Notes: a model not told the origin generated them from the sequence alone. Counted from the first letter of the stretch, positions 1 to 8,353 are shown. The stretch: DNA of 64,000 bases from an uncultured bacterium (GCA_905214875.1 CAJMNR010000010.1:1-64000); one strand, 5' to 3'. Numbers and translations: made by a program.

Positions 1-243
1 ATTTACGATCAAAAGGAAAGAAAGACAGCAATCGATCTCGTACATCAATTACGAAGCACAGGAAAACGTGCAGAGCTTATGAGAAAAGAAAGCGATAAGG
101 AATTAGAAGCGTATTTAGAATATGCGGGCCGTAATCAGTGCGATAAGGTATTCTATATCTCTAAGGAAGACGTAATTGAAGAAGTAGATCTAGTAACCGG
201 AGCAAAGAAGAAGGTTACGAAGGCTCAATTACAAAACAACTAA
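1..243 (+). CDS. hisZ: ATP phosphoribosyltransferase regulatory subunit HisZ, C-terminal part (5' end outside window)
   Basis: The open frame enters from the left edge and ends at TAA 241-243, giving the last 80 residues of a protein. It reads as the C-terminal domain of a class II aaRS-like HisZ: a stretch (KTAIDLVHQLRSTGKRAEL) typical of the anticodon-binding-like fold, then a strand with VFYISKEDV and a basic tail. HisZ is the catalytically dead HisRS paralogue that binds and regulates short-form HisG. The assignment rests mostly on context: the next gene, 17 bases downstream, encodes a short HisG, which requires HisZ, and the rest of the his operon follows. Confidence 0.8.
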   Translation: MYDQKERKTAIDLVHQLRSTGKRAELMRKESDKELEAYLEYAGRNQCDKVFYISKEDVIEEVDLVTGAKKKVTKAQLQNN

Positions 244-260
244 GAAAGATTGGTGATAAG

Positions 261-902
261 ATGAAATATATTACATTTGCTTTGGCAAAAGGACGTCTAG
301 CCAAAAAGACAATGTCCATATTAGAAGAAATCGGAATCACATGTGAAGAAATCAAAGATCCCGATTCTAGAAAGCTGATCTTCGTAAATGAAGAGTTGAA
401 ATTAAAGTTCTTCCTTGCAAAGGCAACCGATGTTCCAACATATGTGGAATATGGCGCAGCCGATATTGGTGTCGTAGGAAAAGATACGATTCTAGAAGAA
501 GGACGTAAGATGTACGAGGTGCTTGACCTTGGACTTGGTAAATGCCGTATGTGTGTGGCAGGACCAGAAAAAGCAAGAGAGTTATTAAATCATGGTGAGT
601 TAATCCGTGTCGCAACAAAATATCCGAATATCGCGAAGGATTATTTCTATAATAAGAAACATCAGACAGTAGAAATCATCAAATTAAATGGTTCTATCGA
701 ATTAGCTCCAATCGTAGGACTTTCGGAAGTAATCGTGGATATCGTGGAGACTGGTTCGACATTAAGAGAGAATGGTCTAGTCGTATTAGAAGAGATTTGT
801 CCATTATCCGCCCGTGTCGTTGTAAACCAAGTCAGCATGAAGATGGAACACGAGAGAATTACAAAATTAATCAAAGAGTTAAAGGAATTAATCAATAAAT
901 AA
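261..902 (+). CDS. hisG: ATP phosphoribosyltransferase catalytic subunit, short form
   Basis: Catalyses the first step of histidine biosynthesis, joining ATP and PRPP to give phosphoribosyl-ATP in the cytoplasm. At 213 residues it is the short form without the C-terminal ACT-like regulatory domain, so it should work as a hetero-octamer with HisZ, whose gene lies just upstream. Visible signatures are the N-terminal FALAKGRL motif, the strand AADIGVVGKDTILE, and the PRPP-binding loop region VDIVETGSTLREN near residues 159-171. The ATG start sits a few bases behind AAAGATTGGTGAT. The gene is followed after 12 bases by hisD, so translational coupling within the operon is likely. Confidence 0.96.
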   Translation: MKYITFALAKGRLAKKTMSILEEIGITCEEIKDPDSRKLIFVNEELKLKFFLAKATDVPTYVEYGAADIGVVGKDTILEEGRKMYEVLDLGLGKCRMCVAGPEKARELLNHGELIRVATKYPNIAKDYFYNKKHQTVEIIKLNGSIELAPIVGLSEVIVDIVETGSTLRENGLVVLEEICPLSARVVVNQVSMKMEHERITKLIKELKELINK

Positions 903-914
903 GGAGGAAGCATA

Positions 915-2207
915 ATGAGAACAATCAAATTAACAGAGGAAACAAAAAAGAACCTGTTAGAAGATTTGTTAAAACGAAGCCCTAACAGTTATGGCCAGTT
1001 TGAACAGACAGTAGCAGATATCTTAGAGGAAGTCAAAGTACATAAAGATCAAGCAATCTTTGCTTATACAAAACAATTTGACCACGTAGAAATCAATGCT
1101 TCGAACCTTGTCGTTACAAAAGAGGAAATAGAAGAGGCATATGGATTAGTGGATCCTAAATTAGTCGAAATCATTCGAAAAGCATTAGTAAACATTCGTG
1201 ATTTCCACCAAAAACAAAAACAATATAGCTGGTTTGATTCAAAGCCAGACGGGACTATGCTTGGCCAGAAAGTTACTCCTCTTCAAAGAGTGGGCGTGTA
1301 TGTACCTGGTGGTAAGGCAGTGTATCCTTCTAGCGTACTTATGAACGTTGTGCCAGCAAAAGTAGCCGGTGTAGAAGAAATCGTAATGACGACTCCACCA
1401 GATAAAAATGGGAAAGTATTCCCTGCAACATTAGTAGCTGCCAATGAAGCAGGTGTTGATAAAATCTATAAAGTAGGTGGTGCGCAGGCAATTGCAGCAT
1501 TAGCTTACGGAACAGAAAGCATTCCAAAAGTAGATAAGATCGTAGGCCCTGGTAATATCTTTGTAGCCCTTGCAAAAAAGGCTGTCTATGGACATGTCAG
1601 CATCGATTCCATCGCCGGACCAAGTGAAATCTTAGTACTTGCGGATGAAACAGCAAATCCAAGATTCGTGGCAGCAGATTTACTTAGCCAGGCAGAACAT
1701 GATGAAATGGCTAGTGCGATCCTAGTAACGACTTCCAAAGAGTTAGCAGAAAACGTTAGCAAAGAAGTCGATCAATTTGTCGAAAAGCTTTCTAGAAAAG
1801 CAATTCTTGAAAAATCTCTTGAAAACTACGGCTATATCTTATTGGTAGATTCCATGCAAGAGGCAATTGACGTTACAAATGAAATCGCAAGCGAACATTT
1901 GGAAATCGTTACAAAGAATCCATTTGATACGATGACAAGAATCAAAAATGCCGGTGCAATCTTCTTAGGAGAATATAGCTCTGAACCTTTAGGAGATTAC
2001 TTTGCTGGACCAAACCATGTCCTTCCTACGAACGGAACAGCAAAATTCTTCTCTCCATTAAGCGTGGATGACTTTATCAAGAAATCTAGCATCATCTCTT
2101 ATTCAAGAGAAGCGTTAGAACCAATTCATGAAGATATCATCGCATTTGCAGAAAGTGAGCAGCTAACAGCACATGCAAATTCGATCCGTGTACGTTTTGA
2201 AAAATAG
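915..2207 (+). CDS. hisD: Histidinol dehydrogenase
   Basis: Zinc enzyme oxidising L-histidinol to L-histidine in two NAD-dependent steps, the last reactions of the pathway. The 430-residue length is normal. The zinc-ligand segment LSQAEHDEMA places Gln259 and His262 at the positions used in the E. coli enzyme, and the catalytic Glu-His pair is in ASEHLEIV (about residues 327-328). The motif GPGNIFVALAK and the C-terminal FAGPNHVLPTNGTA are typical. A strong AAGGAGGAAG ribosome binding site lies in the 12-base gap after hisG. The gene is intact. Confidence 0.97.
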   Translation: MRTIKLTEETKKNLLEDLLKRSPNSYGQFEQTVADILEEVKVHKDQAIFAYTKQFDHVEINASNLVVTKEEIEEAYGLVDPKLVEIIRKALVNIRDFHQKQKQYSWFDSKPDGTMLGQKVTPLQRVGVYVPGGKAVYPSSVLMNVVPAKVAGVEEIVMTTPPDKNGKVFPATLVAANEAGVDKIYKVGGAQAIAALAYGTESIPKVDKIVGPGNIFVALAKKAVYGHVSIDSIAGPSEILVLADETANPRFVAADLLSQAEHDEMASAILVTTSKELAENVSKEVDQFVEKLSRKAILEKSLENYGYILLVDSMQEAIDVTNEIASEHLEIVTKNPFDTMTRIKNAGAIFLGEYSSEPLGDYFAGPNHVLPTNGTAKFFSPLSVDDFIKKSSIISYSREALEPIHEDIIAFAESEQLTAHANSIRVRFEK

Positions 2208-2259
2208 TTAGTTCGACACGAATTTACAAAATATTTATAAATCTATAAGAAAATACCAC

Positions 2260-2288
2260 TTTAGTTTTTTTTAGGAATTCGCTATAAT
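2260..2288 (+). promoter_or_regulatory. Possible internal promoter before hisB
   Basis: In the 111-base gap between hisD and hisB there is a perfect TATAAT at 2283-2288 preceded, with a 17-base spacer, by a weak -35 (TTTAGT). It could give separate transcription of hisB-hisA-hisIE. Only the -10 half is convincing. Confidence 0.45.
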
Positions 2289-2318
2289 GGTGGTAGAGTT
2301 GAGAGAGGATGGGCCGAA

Positions 2319-2906
2319 ATGGAACGTGTTTCTAAGATACATAGGAAGACGAGTGAAACGGATATCACTTTACAATTTAATCTTGATGGCAATGGAAAGA
2401 CTGCAATTTCGACAGGAATTGGGTTCTTTGACCATATGCTAAACAGTTTTGCAAGACATGGATTTTTTGATCTGGAATGTCAAGCAAAAGGGGATTTAGA
2501 CGTGGATTGTCATCATACTATAGAAGATGTCGGAATCGTATTAGGTCAGGCAATCAAAGAAGCGATAGGCGATAAGAAAGGAATCAATCGCTATGGATCC
2601 TTTCTGTTACCTATGGACGAAGCATTAGTTCTTTGCGCCATTGATTTATCAGGAAGACCTTATTTCGTATACGACGTGGAGTTAACAACGGATCGTGTCG
2701 GCAATATGGATTGCGAGATGGTAAAAGAATTCTTTTATGCGATCAGCTATTCGGCAGGCATGAATCTTCACATAAAAATGTTAGAAGGAAGCAATAATCA
2801 TCATATTATCGAGGCCATATTTAAGGCATTTGCTAAGGCACTCGATATTGCAACAAATCATGATGAACGCATCAAAGATGTGTTGTCTACAAAAGGCTCC
2901 TTGTAA
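2319..2906 (+). CDS. hisB: Imidazoleglycerol-phosphate dehydratase
   Basis: Manganese-dependent dehydratase turning imidazole glycerol phosphate into imidazole acetol phosphate. The 195-residue protein is the monofunctional IGPD form, without the histidinol-phosphatase domain of the enterobacterial HisB. Both internal repeats carry their metal motifs: CHHTIEDVGI (about residue 67 onward) and NNHHIIEAIFKA (about residues 161-172), plus GIGFFDHML near the N-terminus. GAGAGGATG upstream can act as ribosome binding site for the ATG. hisA follows after 21 bases with its own AGGAGG. Confidence 0.97.
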   Translation: MERVSKIHRKTSETDITLQFNLDGNGKTAISTGIGFFDHMLNSFARHGFFDLECQAKGDLDVDCHHTIEDVGIVLGQAIKEAIGDKKGINRYGSFLLPMDEALVLCAIDLSGRPYFVYDVELTTDRVGNMDCEMVKEFFYAISYSAGMNLHIKMLEGSNNHHIIEAIFKAFAKALDIATNHDERIKDVLSTKGSL

Positions 2907-2927
2907 TGTTGTTTTAGGAGGGAAAGT

Positions 2928-3665
2928 ATGAAAATCTATCCAGTAATAGATATTAAAGGTGGAAAATGTGTACGTACAAGACAGGGAATGTATTATGACA
3001 GCGAGGTGTACTCGAATTATCCTGAAAAAGTGGCAAGAAGCTTAGAAGAGCAAGGAGCCCAGTATCTTCATGTGATAGATTTAGATGCAGCAGTCCTTGG
3101 TCATTCCATGAATGAAGAATGTATTGAGGAAATTATTAAGGGCGTATCCATACCGGTACAGGTTGGTGGCGGCATTCGAACAATCAAAGATATCGATCAA
3201 AAATTGATGATGGGCGCCAAGCGTGTCGTAATGGGTACGAAAGCAGTACAAGATCCTGCGTTTGTAAAAGAAGCAGTTAATATATTCGGGGCAGAAAAAT
3301 TAGTTGTTTCTATTGATTTGAAAAATAATTCCGTCATGATGGAAGCATGGGAAAAGACAAGTGCCTATAACGTGCAGGCATTGACGAGAATGATGAAAGA
3401 AGCAGGAATCTCAACAATTATTTATACGGATGTTGAACGAGAAGGAATGTTGGCAGGCATTAATATTGATTATGCGAAAGAATTGATTCTTGATACGGAT
3501 ATGGAAGTTATCGTGTCAGGCGGAATCACATCCCTTAAAGATATTGAGATGTTGAATGAGGCAGGGGCTCATGGCGTTTTATTAGGTAAGTCATTATATG
3601 AACATCGTTTGGAAATGAATATGATCTTAGAACATTTTAATAAAATGAAACATGGAGCTTTATAG
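2928..3665 (+). CDS. hisA: ProFAR isomerase
   Basis: (beta/alpha)8-barrel isomerase converting ProFAR to PRFAR. I call it HisA rather than HisF because it has the N-terminal VIDIKGGKCVR with Asp8, the phosphate loop VQVGGGIRT, a Trp after strand 5 (MEAWEKT), and the second catalytic Asp in IIYTDVEREGMLAG (about residue 168). HisF proteins have RIIPCLDV and a different strand 5. Length 245 is normal. It is preceded by TAGGAGGGAAAGT and sits 35 bases before the unusual HisIE gene, whose N-terminal domain looks like a second, decayed member of this barrel family. Confidence 0.93.
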   Translation: MKIYPVIDIKGGKCVRTRQGMYYDSEVYSNYPEKVARSLEEQGAQYLHVIDLDAAVLGHSMNEECIEEIIKGVSIPVQVGGGIRTIKDIDQKLMMGAKRVVMGTKAVQDPAFVKEAVNIFGAEKLVVSIDLKNNSVMMEAWEKTSAYNVQALTRMMKEAGISTIIYTDVEREGMLAGINIDYAKELILDTDMEVIVSGGITSLKDIEMLNEAGAHGVLLGKSLYEHRLEMNMILEHFNKMKHGAL

Positions 3666-3700
3666 TTAGTATACAGACAATCGAATAAGGAGATACATAT

Positions 3701-4963
3701 ATGGAATATAAGAAAATCATTCCTTTCATTAATGCGGAAGCAGAACTGGAAGAAAGCATTCTTGAGAAAGCCATGTTTTATGCAAGACATGGTGCTGATG
3801 AACTTTTTATTTATAATTATTGTAAAGAGGACATATCACACGAGCAATTTATTGGACTTGTGAAAAAAGTAGTAGCGGCAATCGATATTCCGGTAATTAT
3901 GGGATTATATGTTGCACGTTTTGAAGACATAAAAAAAGGACTCTACACAGGAGCAAAGCAAGTAGTTATAAAAAAACAGATCGTACCCGACTTTGCAGAA
4001 GTCAAAGAAGGAGCAAAACGATTTGGAGCAGATAAGATCGTTATTGAATTAGAAGATTTTCATGAAGCATTACAAGATGATTTTAAAGGTTGGATGGAGG
4101 AATACGGTATTTCCGGCGTATTGTTGAAACATTTAACACTTACTGACGCACTTTCTGAAAAGATTGGTGCATTATCCTTCCCAGTATATATCAGAGACAG
4201 CTTGTCTCGTAACGACATTGGAGATCTTCTTTCTATTGAAAGCGTTGTTGGCGTTTCTACCAACCGTTATGAAGAAGTAAATATCATGAAGGTAAAACAT
4301 GAATTAAAAAATAACAAAATTCGTGTTAATACGTTTGATTCTTCAATGAAATGGGAAGACTTTAAATTAAATAGTGATGGAATGATTCCAGTCATTGCAC
4401 AGCATTATAAGACAAATGAAGTCCTTATGCTTGCCTACATGAATAAGGAAGCATATGAAAAGACTGTATTAGAAGGAGTTATGACGTATTACAGCCGAAG
4501 CAGAAACGAACTTTGGACAAAAGGAATGACTTCAGGAAATTACCAATACGTGAAGTCTTTGACAATAGACTGTGATAATGATACAATATTAGCAAAAGTG
4601 GAACCATTGGGTCCAGCATGCCATACAGGTAATGACACATGTTTCTTTACAGATCTTGTGAAAAAAGAATTTGATGAGGTAAATCCTCTAACTGTTTTGG
4701 AAAATGTGTACGATATAATAATTGATCGTAAGAAGAATCCGAAGGAAGGATCTTATACGAATTACTTGTTTGACAAGGGTATCGATAAGATACTTAAAAA
4801 ATGTGGTGAAGAAGCGACTGAGATTGTAATTGCAGCAAAAAACCCTGATGCTGAAGAATTGAAATATGAAATCTCTGATTTCCTATATCATATGATGGTT
4901 CTTATGGCAGAACGTAACTTAGACTGGAATGATATTATTAAGGAGCTTGCACATAGAAGATAG
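3701..4963 (+). CDS. hisI: HisIE with an extra N-terminal HisF-like barrel domain
   Basis: Three parts are visible in 420 residues. Residues 1 to about 200 resemble HisF: it opens KKIIPFIN where HisF has KRIIPCLDV, continues with HGADELFIYN and VVAAIDIPVIMGL, but lacks the catalytic Asp of strand 1 and the GGG phosphate loop. Residues about 205-315 are phosphoribosyl-AMP cyclohydrolase, with the metal motif DCDND near 290 and the zinc cysteine region CHTGND at 307. Residues about 325-420 are phosphoribosyl-ATP pyrophosphohydrolase, with KKCGEEATEIVIAAK. The enzyme should do steps 2 and 3 of histidine synthesis. The barrel is probably inactive and may be structural or regulatory; this is inference. 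Ribosome binding site AAGGAGAT precedes the ATG. Confidence 0.92.
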   Translation: MEYKKIIPFINAEAELEESILEKAMFYARHGADELFIYNYCKEDISHEQFIGLVKKVVAAIDIPVIMGLYVARFEDIKKGLYTGAKQVVIKKQIVPDFAEVKEGAKRFGADKIVIELEDFHEALQDDFKGWMEEYGISGVLLKHLTLTDALSEKIGALSFPVYIRDSLSRNDIGDLLSIESVVGVSTNRYEEVNIMKVKHELKNNKIRVNTFDSSMKWEDFKLNSDGMIPVIAQHYKTNEVLMLAYMNKEAYEKTVLEGVMTYYSRSRNELWTKGMTSGNYQYVKSLTIDCDNDTILAKVEPLGPACHTGNDTCFFTDLVKKEFDEVNPLTVLENVYDIIIDRKKNPKEGSYTNYLFDKGIDKILKKCGEEATEIVIAAKNPDAEELKYEISDFLYHMMVLMAERNLDWNDIIKELAHRR

Positions 4964-4974
4964 GAGTGAAGTTG

Positions 4975-5103
4975 ATGGTAGAATTAGTAAATAGTTTTCT
5001 TGAATACGGTATCAGATATGGAATCATGTGCCTTGTTATCGTTGCAGGATGTTTCTTAGGATGCAACTTAAGAAAGAAGAAAAACGGAAAAACAATGGAT
5101 TAA
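4975..5103 (+). CDS. 42-residue single-pass membrane peptide
   Basis: A short frame that starts 12 bases after hisIE with a good site (TAGGAG, 8-base spacing, ATG) and ends at TAA 5101-5103. The peptide has one hydrophobic segment (about residues 13-31, IRYGIMCLVIVAGCFLGC) followed by a basic, hydrophilic tail (RKKKNGKTMD), so it would be a single-pass protein with the tail in the cytoplasm. Tight linkage to the his operon suggests cotranscription. I do not know a function. Such short membrane frames are easily missed or misnamed by automatic annotation. Confidence 0.65.
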   Translation: MVELVNSFLEYGIRYGIMCLVIVAGCFLGCNLRKKKNGKTMD

Positions 5104-5134
5104 TTTCATAGTTTCTAAAGTTTTTAGAGCATAA

Positions 5135-5201
5135 AGAGCATATGTAGTTGTTATTTTTGGTTGAAATGCCAACAAATGTCAATAATAGCTATATATGCTC
5201 T
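5135..5201 (+). other. Long imperfect inverted repeat between the his operon and alaS
   Basis: AGAGCATATGTAG... at 5135-5155 can pair with AATAATAGCTATATATGCTCT at 5181-5201: 21 positions with three G-U pairs and one mismatch. The 25-base loop holds a smaller TTGG/CCAA stem. It is not followed by a proper U-tract, so it may be a processing or mRNA 3'-end structure rather than a textbook terminator. Confidence 0.6.
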
Positions 5202-5215
5202 TATTACGTACTTCA

Positions 5216-5244
5216 TTGACAAAACAGATGTTTGTAATTATAAT
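5216..5244 (+). promoter_or_regulatory. Strong sigma-A promoter of alaS
   Basis: Consensus TTGACA at 5216-5221 and TATAAT at 5239-5244 with a 17-base spacer. The predicted start lies only about 30 bases before the alaS start codon, so there is no room for a T-box leader and alaS here is probably constitutive. Confidence 0.85.
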
Positions 5245-5282
5245 AGGAAAATAGTATATAAACTGCACAGGAGGCAACAAAA

Positions 5283-7919
5283 GTGAAAGTATATGGAGTA
5301 AATGAACTTCGTAAAATGTATTTGGAATTCTTTGAAAGCAAAGGCCATTTAAAATTAAACAGCTTTTCATTAGTTCCACAAAACGATAAAAGCTTATTAT
5401 TAATAAATGCAGGTATGGCACCACTTAAGCCATACTTTACAGGACAAGAAATCCCTCCAAGAAATAGAGTGACTACATGTCAAAAATGTATCCGTACTGG
5501 CGATATTGAAAATGTAGGTAAGACTGCACGCCATGCAACATTCTTTGAAATGTTAGGTAACTTCTCCTTTGGTGATTACTTCAAAGAAGAAGCAATTGAA
5601 TGGTCTTGGGAATTCTTAACTGAAGTTATTGGTTTAGACAAGAACCGCCTCTACCCATCTGTATACCAAGAAGATGATGAAGCATTTGATATCTGGAATA
5701 AGAAAATGGGTATTGCAAAAGATAGAATCTTCCGTATGGGAAAAGAAGATAACTTCTGGGAACACGGTGCAGGTCCATGTGGTCCTTGTTCAGAAATCTA
5801 CTATGACCGTGGAGAAAAATATGGTTGTGGACAACCTGGATGTACAGTAGGTTGTGACTGTGATCGTTATATGGAAGTTTGGAACAACGTATTTACACAA
5901 TTCGAAAATGATGGCGAAGGTCATTATGAAGAATTACAAAATAAAAACATCGATACAGGTATGGGTCTTGAAAGACTTGCAGTAGTAGTACAAGACGTAG
6001 ATTCTATCTTCGATATCGATACTATGAAAGCATTACGTGATAGAGTTTGTGAAGTTGCAAAAGTAACTTATAACGCAGATGCAAAGAAAGATGAATCCAT
6101 TCGTCTTATCACAGATCATATCCGTTCTGTAACATTTATGATTTCTGATGGTATCATTCCATCTAACGAAGGAAGAGGTTATGTATTACGCCGTCTTCTT
6201 CGTCGTGCTGCCCGTCATGGACGTTTACTCGGTATTACTGACAAGTTCTTAGCAACACTTAGCCAGACAGTAATTGCAGAACACAAAGATGGTTACCCAG
6301 AATTAGAAAATAAGAAAGAATATATCTTAAAAGTTATTACAACTGAAGAAGATAATTTCAATAAAACAATCGATCAAGGTCTTAGCATCTTAGTAGAAAT
6401 GGAAGAAGCTATGACTAAAGAGGGTAAAAAAGAATTATCCGGAGAAGATGCATTCAAATTATATGACACTTACGGATTCCCTCTAGACCTTACAAAAGAA
6501 ATCCTTGATGAAAAAGGATTCTCTGTTGATGAAAAAGGATTCAATGAAGCAATGCAAGTTCAAAGAGAAACTGCAAGAAACGCTCGTCAGACTACAAACT
6601 ACATGGGTGCTGACGTTACAATCTATCAATCCTTAGATCCAGCCTTAACAAGCACATTTGTAGGATATGACAGAACAGCTCATGAATCTAAAGTAGTTGC
6701 TATGACTACAGATACAGAAATCGTTGACGCACTTAGCGAAGGACAATCTGGTACAGTAATCGTAACAGAAACTCCATTCTACGCTACAAGTGGTGGTCAA
6801 GTAGCAGATACTGGTATTATCACTACTGATAATGCTGAATTTACAGTAACTGATACAATCAAATTACAAGGTGGAAAAATCGGTCATGTTGGTGTTGTGA
6901 CAAAAGGCATGGTTTGCTTAAATGACACAGTAACATTAACAATTGATGAAGAAAGACGTCTTGCTACTGGTAAAAACCATAGTGCGACTCACCTTTTACA
7001 AAAAGCACTTCGTCTTGTACTTGGAACTCATGTTGAACAAGCTGGTTCTTATGTAACAAAAGACCGTCTTCGTTTTGACTTCACTCATTTCTCAGCATTA
7101 ACAAGAGAAGAGTTAGACAAGGTAGAAGCAATCGTTAATGAAAACATTGCAAAAGGCCTTACAGTTGAAACTAAAATTATGTCAATTGACGAAGCTAAGA
7201 AAACTGGCGCAATGGCTCTATTTGGTGAAAAATACGGTGATACAGTTCGTGTTGTACAAATGGGCAATTTCTCTACAGAACTTTGCGGTGGTACACATGT
7301 TGCAAACACAAATACAATTACTGCATTTAAGATCCTTTCTGAAACTGGTGTGGCAGCTGGTGTAAGAAGAATCGAAGCATTAACAAGTAATTGTGTTTTT
7401 GAATATTATAAAGAGATTGAAAATGAATTACACGAAGCAGCGAAAGCTGCTAAGGCAGAGCCATCAATGATCGTTAAGAGAATTGAAGCAATGCATGATG
7501 AAATTAAGGCGTTACAAGCTGAAAATGAAAAGCTTAAAAATAAATTAGCAAAAGACGCTCTTGGTGATGTTATGAACCAAGTTAAAGAAGTGAAAGGCGT
7601 GAAATTACTTGCTACGAAAGTACCAGATGTAGACATGAATGGTTTACGTAATTTAGGTGATCAATTAAAAGAAAAACTTGAAGATGGTGTAATCGTATTA
7701 GCATCCGCTATGGATGGTAAAGTAAGCTTAATTGCTATGGCAACTGATGCAGCTATGGCAAAAGGAGCGCATGCAGGTAATTTAATCAAGGGTATTGCTG
7801 CATTAGTTGGCGGCGGCGGTGGCGGTCGTCCAAATATGGCACAAGCAGGCGGTAAAAACCCAGCTGGTATTGATGACGCATTAAACAAAGTAGCAGAAGT
7901 TCTAGAAGGTCAATTATAA
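5283..7919 (+). CDS. alaS: Alanyl-tRNA synthetase
   Basis: Charges tRNA-Ala and edits Ser/Gly mischarging. The 878-residue protein has the full order: class II catalytic core (N-terminal NELRKMYLEFF, INAGMAPLKPYF, FEMLGNFSFGDYF), tRNA-recognition helices, the editing domain with zinc-ligand motifs NHSATHLLQKAL and CGGTHVAN, a coiled-coil linker (KIKNKLAK-like heptads around residues 720-750) and the glycine-rich C-Ala domain ending GGGGGGRPNMAQAGGK. The start is GTG 5283, chosen because ACAGGAGGCAAC lies 8 bases upstream and the conserved N-terminus begins there. It is monocistronic by its own promoter. Confidence 0.97.
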   Translation: MKVYGVNELRKMYLEFFESKGHLKLNSFSLVPQNDKSLLLINAGMAPLKPYFTGQEIPPRNRVTTCQKCIRTGDIENVGKTARHATFFEMLGNFSFGDYFKEEAIEWSWEFLTEVIGLDKNRLYPSVYQEDDEAFDIWNKKMGIAKDRIFRMGKEDNFWEHGAGPCGPCSEIYYDRGEKYGCGQPGCTVGCDCDRYMEVWNNVFTQFENDGEGHYEELQNKNIDTGMGLERLAVVVQDVDSIFDIDTMKALRDRVCEVAKVTYNADAKKDESIRLITDHIRSVTFMISDGIIPSNEGRGYVLRRLLRRAARHGRLLGITDKFLATLSQTVIAEHKDGYPELENKKEYILKVITTEEDNFNKTIDQGLSILVEMEEAMTKEGKKELSGEDAFKLYDTYGFPLDLTKEILDEKGFSVDEKGFNEAMQVQRETARNARQTTNYMGADVTIYQSLDPALTSTFVGYDRTAHESKVVAMTTDTEIVDALSEGQSGTVIVTETPFYATSGGQVADTGIITTDNAEFTVTDTIKLQGGKIGHVGVVTKGMVCLNDTVTLTIDEERRLATGKNHSATHLLQKALRLVLGTHVEQAGSYVTKDRLRFDFTHFSALTREELDKVEAIVNENIAKGLTVETKIMSIDEAKKTGAMALFGEKYGDTVRVVQMGNFSTELCGGTHVANTNTITAFKILSETGVAAGVRRIEALTSNCVFEYYKEIENELHEAAKAAKAEPSMIVKRIEAMHDEIKALQAENEKLKNKLAKDALGDVMNQVKEVKGVKLLATKVPDVDMNGLRNLGDQLKEKLEDGVIVLASAMDGKVSLIAMATDAAMAKGAHAGNLIKGIAALVGGGGGGRPNMAQAGGKNPAGIDDALNKVAEVLEGQL

Positions 7920-7942
7920 TAAAAATGTCTACTAATAGATAC

Positions 7943-7989
7943 TAAAATGGGTCTTTCGACTTACACACACACAATGAAAACTCATTTTA
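7943..7989 (+). other. Inverted repeat downstream of alaS
   Basis: TAAAATGGGT at 7943-7952 pairs with ACTCATTTTA at 7980-7989 (one G-U) around a 27-base loop containing a CACACACACA run. It is followed by GCAAAAAAATA rather than a T-run, so as a + strand terminator it is weak. Confidence 0.4.
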
Positions 7990-8022
7990 GCAAAAAAATA
8001 TTAGAAAACATATAAAAAGTGG

Positions 8023-8050
8023 TTGACGAAATAGAAATTTATGCTATAAT
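8023..8050 (+). promoter_or_regulatory. Promoter of rpsU
   Basis: TTGACG at 8023-8028 and TATAAT at 8045-8050, spacer 16 bases, give a predicted start near 8057 and a leader of about 70 bases for rpsU. Confidence 0.75.
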
Positions 8051-8079
8051 CATAATAGTGCTATTAAAAAATACCCAAA

Positions 8080-8105
8080 CAGTTGTAAGGCACAATTCAC
8101 AACTG
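8080..8105 (+). promoter_or_regulatory. Hairpin abutting the rpsU ribosome binding site
   Basis: CAGTTGT (8080-8086) and ACAACTG (8099-8105) can form a 7-bp stem with a 12-base loop. Its right arm touches the purine-rich GGAGGGAGG translation signal of rpsU, so it could influence ribosome access. Whether it is regulatory is not shown by the sequence. Confidence 0.35.
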
Positions 8106-8127
8106 GAGGGAGGTTAGGTGTGAGACT

Positions 8128-8304
8128 ATGTCAAATGTAATCGTAAAAGAAAACGAAACTTTAGATAGCGCTCTACGCAGATTCAAAAGAAACTGTGCTA
8201 AAGCTGGTATCCAACAAGAAATTCGTAAAAGAGAGCATTATGAAAAGCCAAGCGTAAAGCGTAAAAAGAAATCTGAGGCTGCTAGAAAACGTAAATTTAA
8301 ATAG
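8128..8304 (+). CDS. rpsU: 30S ribosomal protein S21
   Basis: A 58-residue, strongly basic protein: it begins MSNVIVKENETLDSALRRFK, has the RNA-binding arm KAGIQQEIRKREHYEKPS, and ends in a lysine/arginine tail. This is the bS21 pattern over its full usual length. S21 binds the 30S platform near the anti-Shine-Dalgarno of 16S rRNA. The gene has its own promoter, a GGAGGGAGG site upstream and a strong terminator downstream, so it is monocistronic. In many Firmicutes rpsU stands next to the yqeY/yqfC/yqfD/phoH genes; here a secreted beta-helix gene intervenes. Confidence 0.97.
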   Translation: MSNVIVKENETLDSALRRFKRNCAKAGIQQEIRKREHYEKPSVKRKKKSEAARKRKFK

Positions 8305-8325
8305 TATTTTTGTGCAGTTAATATT

Positions 8326-8353
8326 CCCTCGGTCCGCTGACCGAGGGTTTTTT
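8326..8353 (+). terminator. Intrinsic terminator of rpsU
   Basis: CCCTCGGTC (8326-8334) and GACCGAGGG (8339-8347) form a perfect 9-bp GC-rich stem with a CGCT loop, followed by six T. Confidence 0.95.

Noticed and set aside
2928..4330. True hisF in this operon
   Set aside because: The HisA gene is clearly HisA, and the HisF-like segment of HisIE has lost the catalytic Asp of strand 1.
5104..5282. T-box leader for alaS
   Set aside because: The gap is too short, the consensus promoter lies only about 40 bases before the start codon, and no T-box sequence is present.
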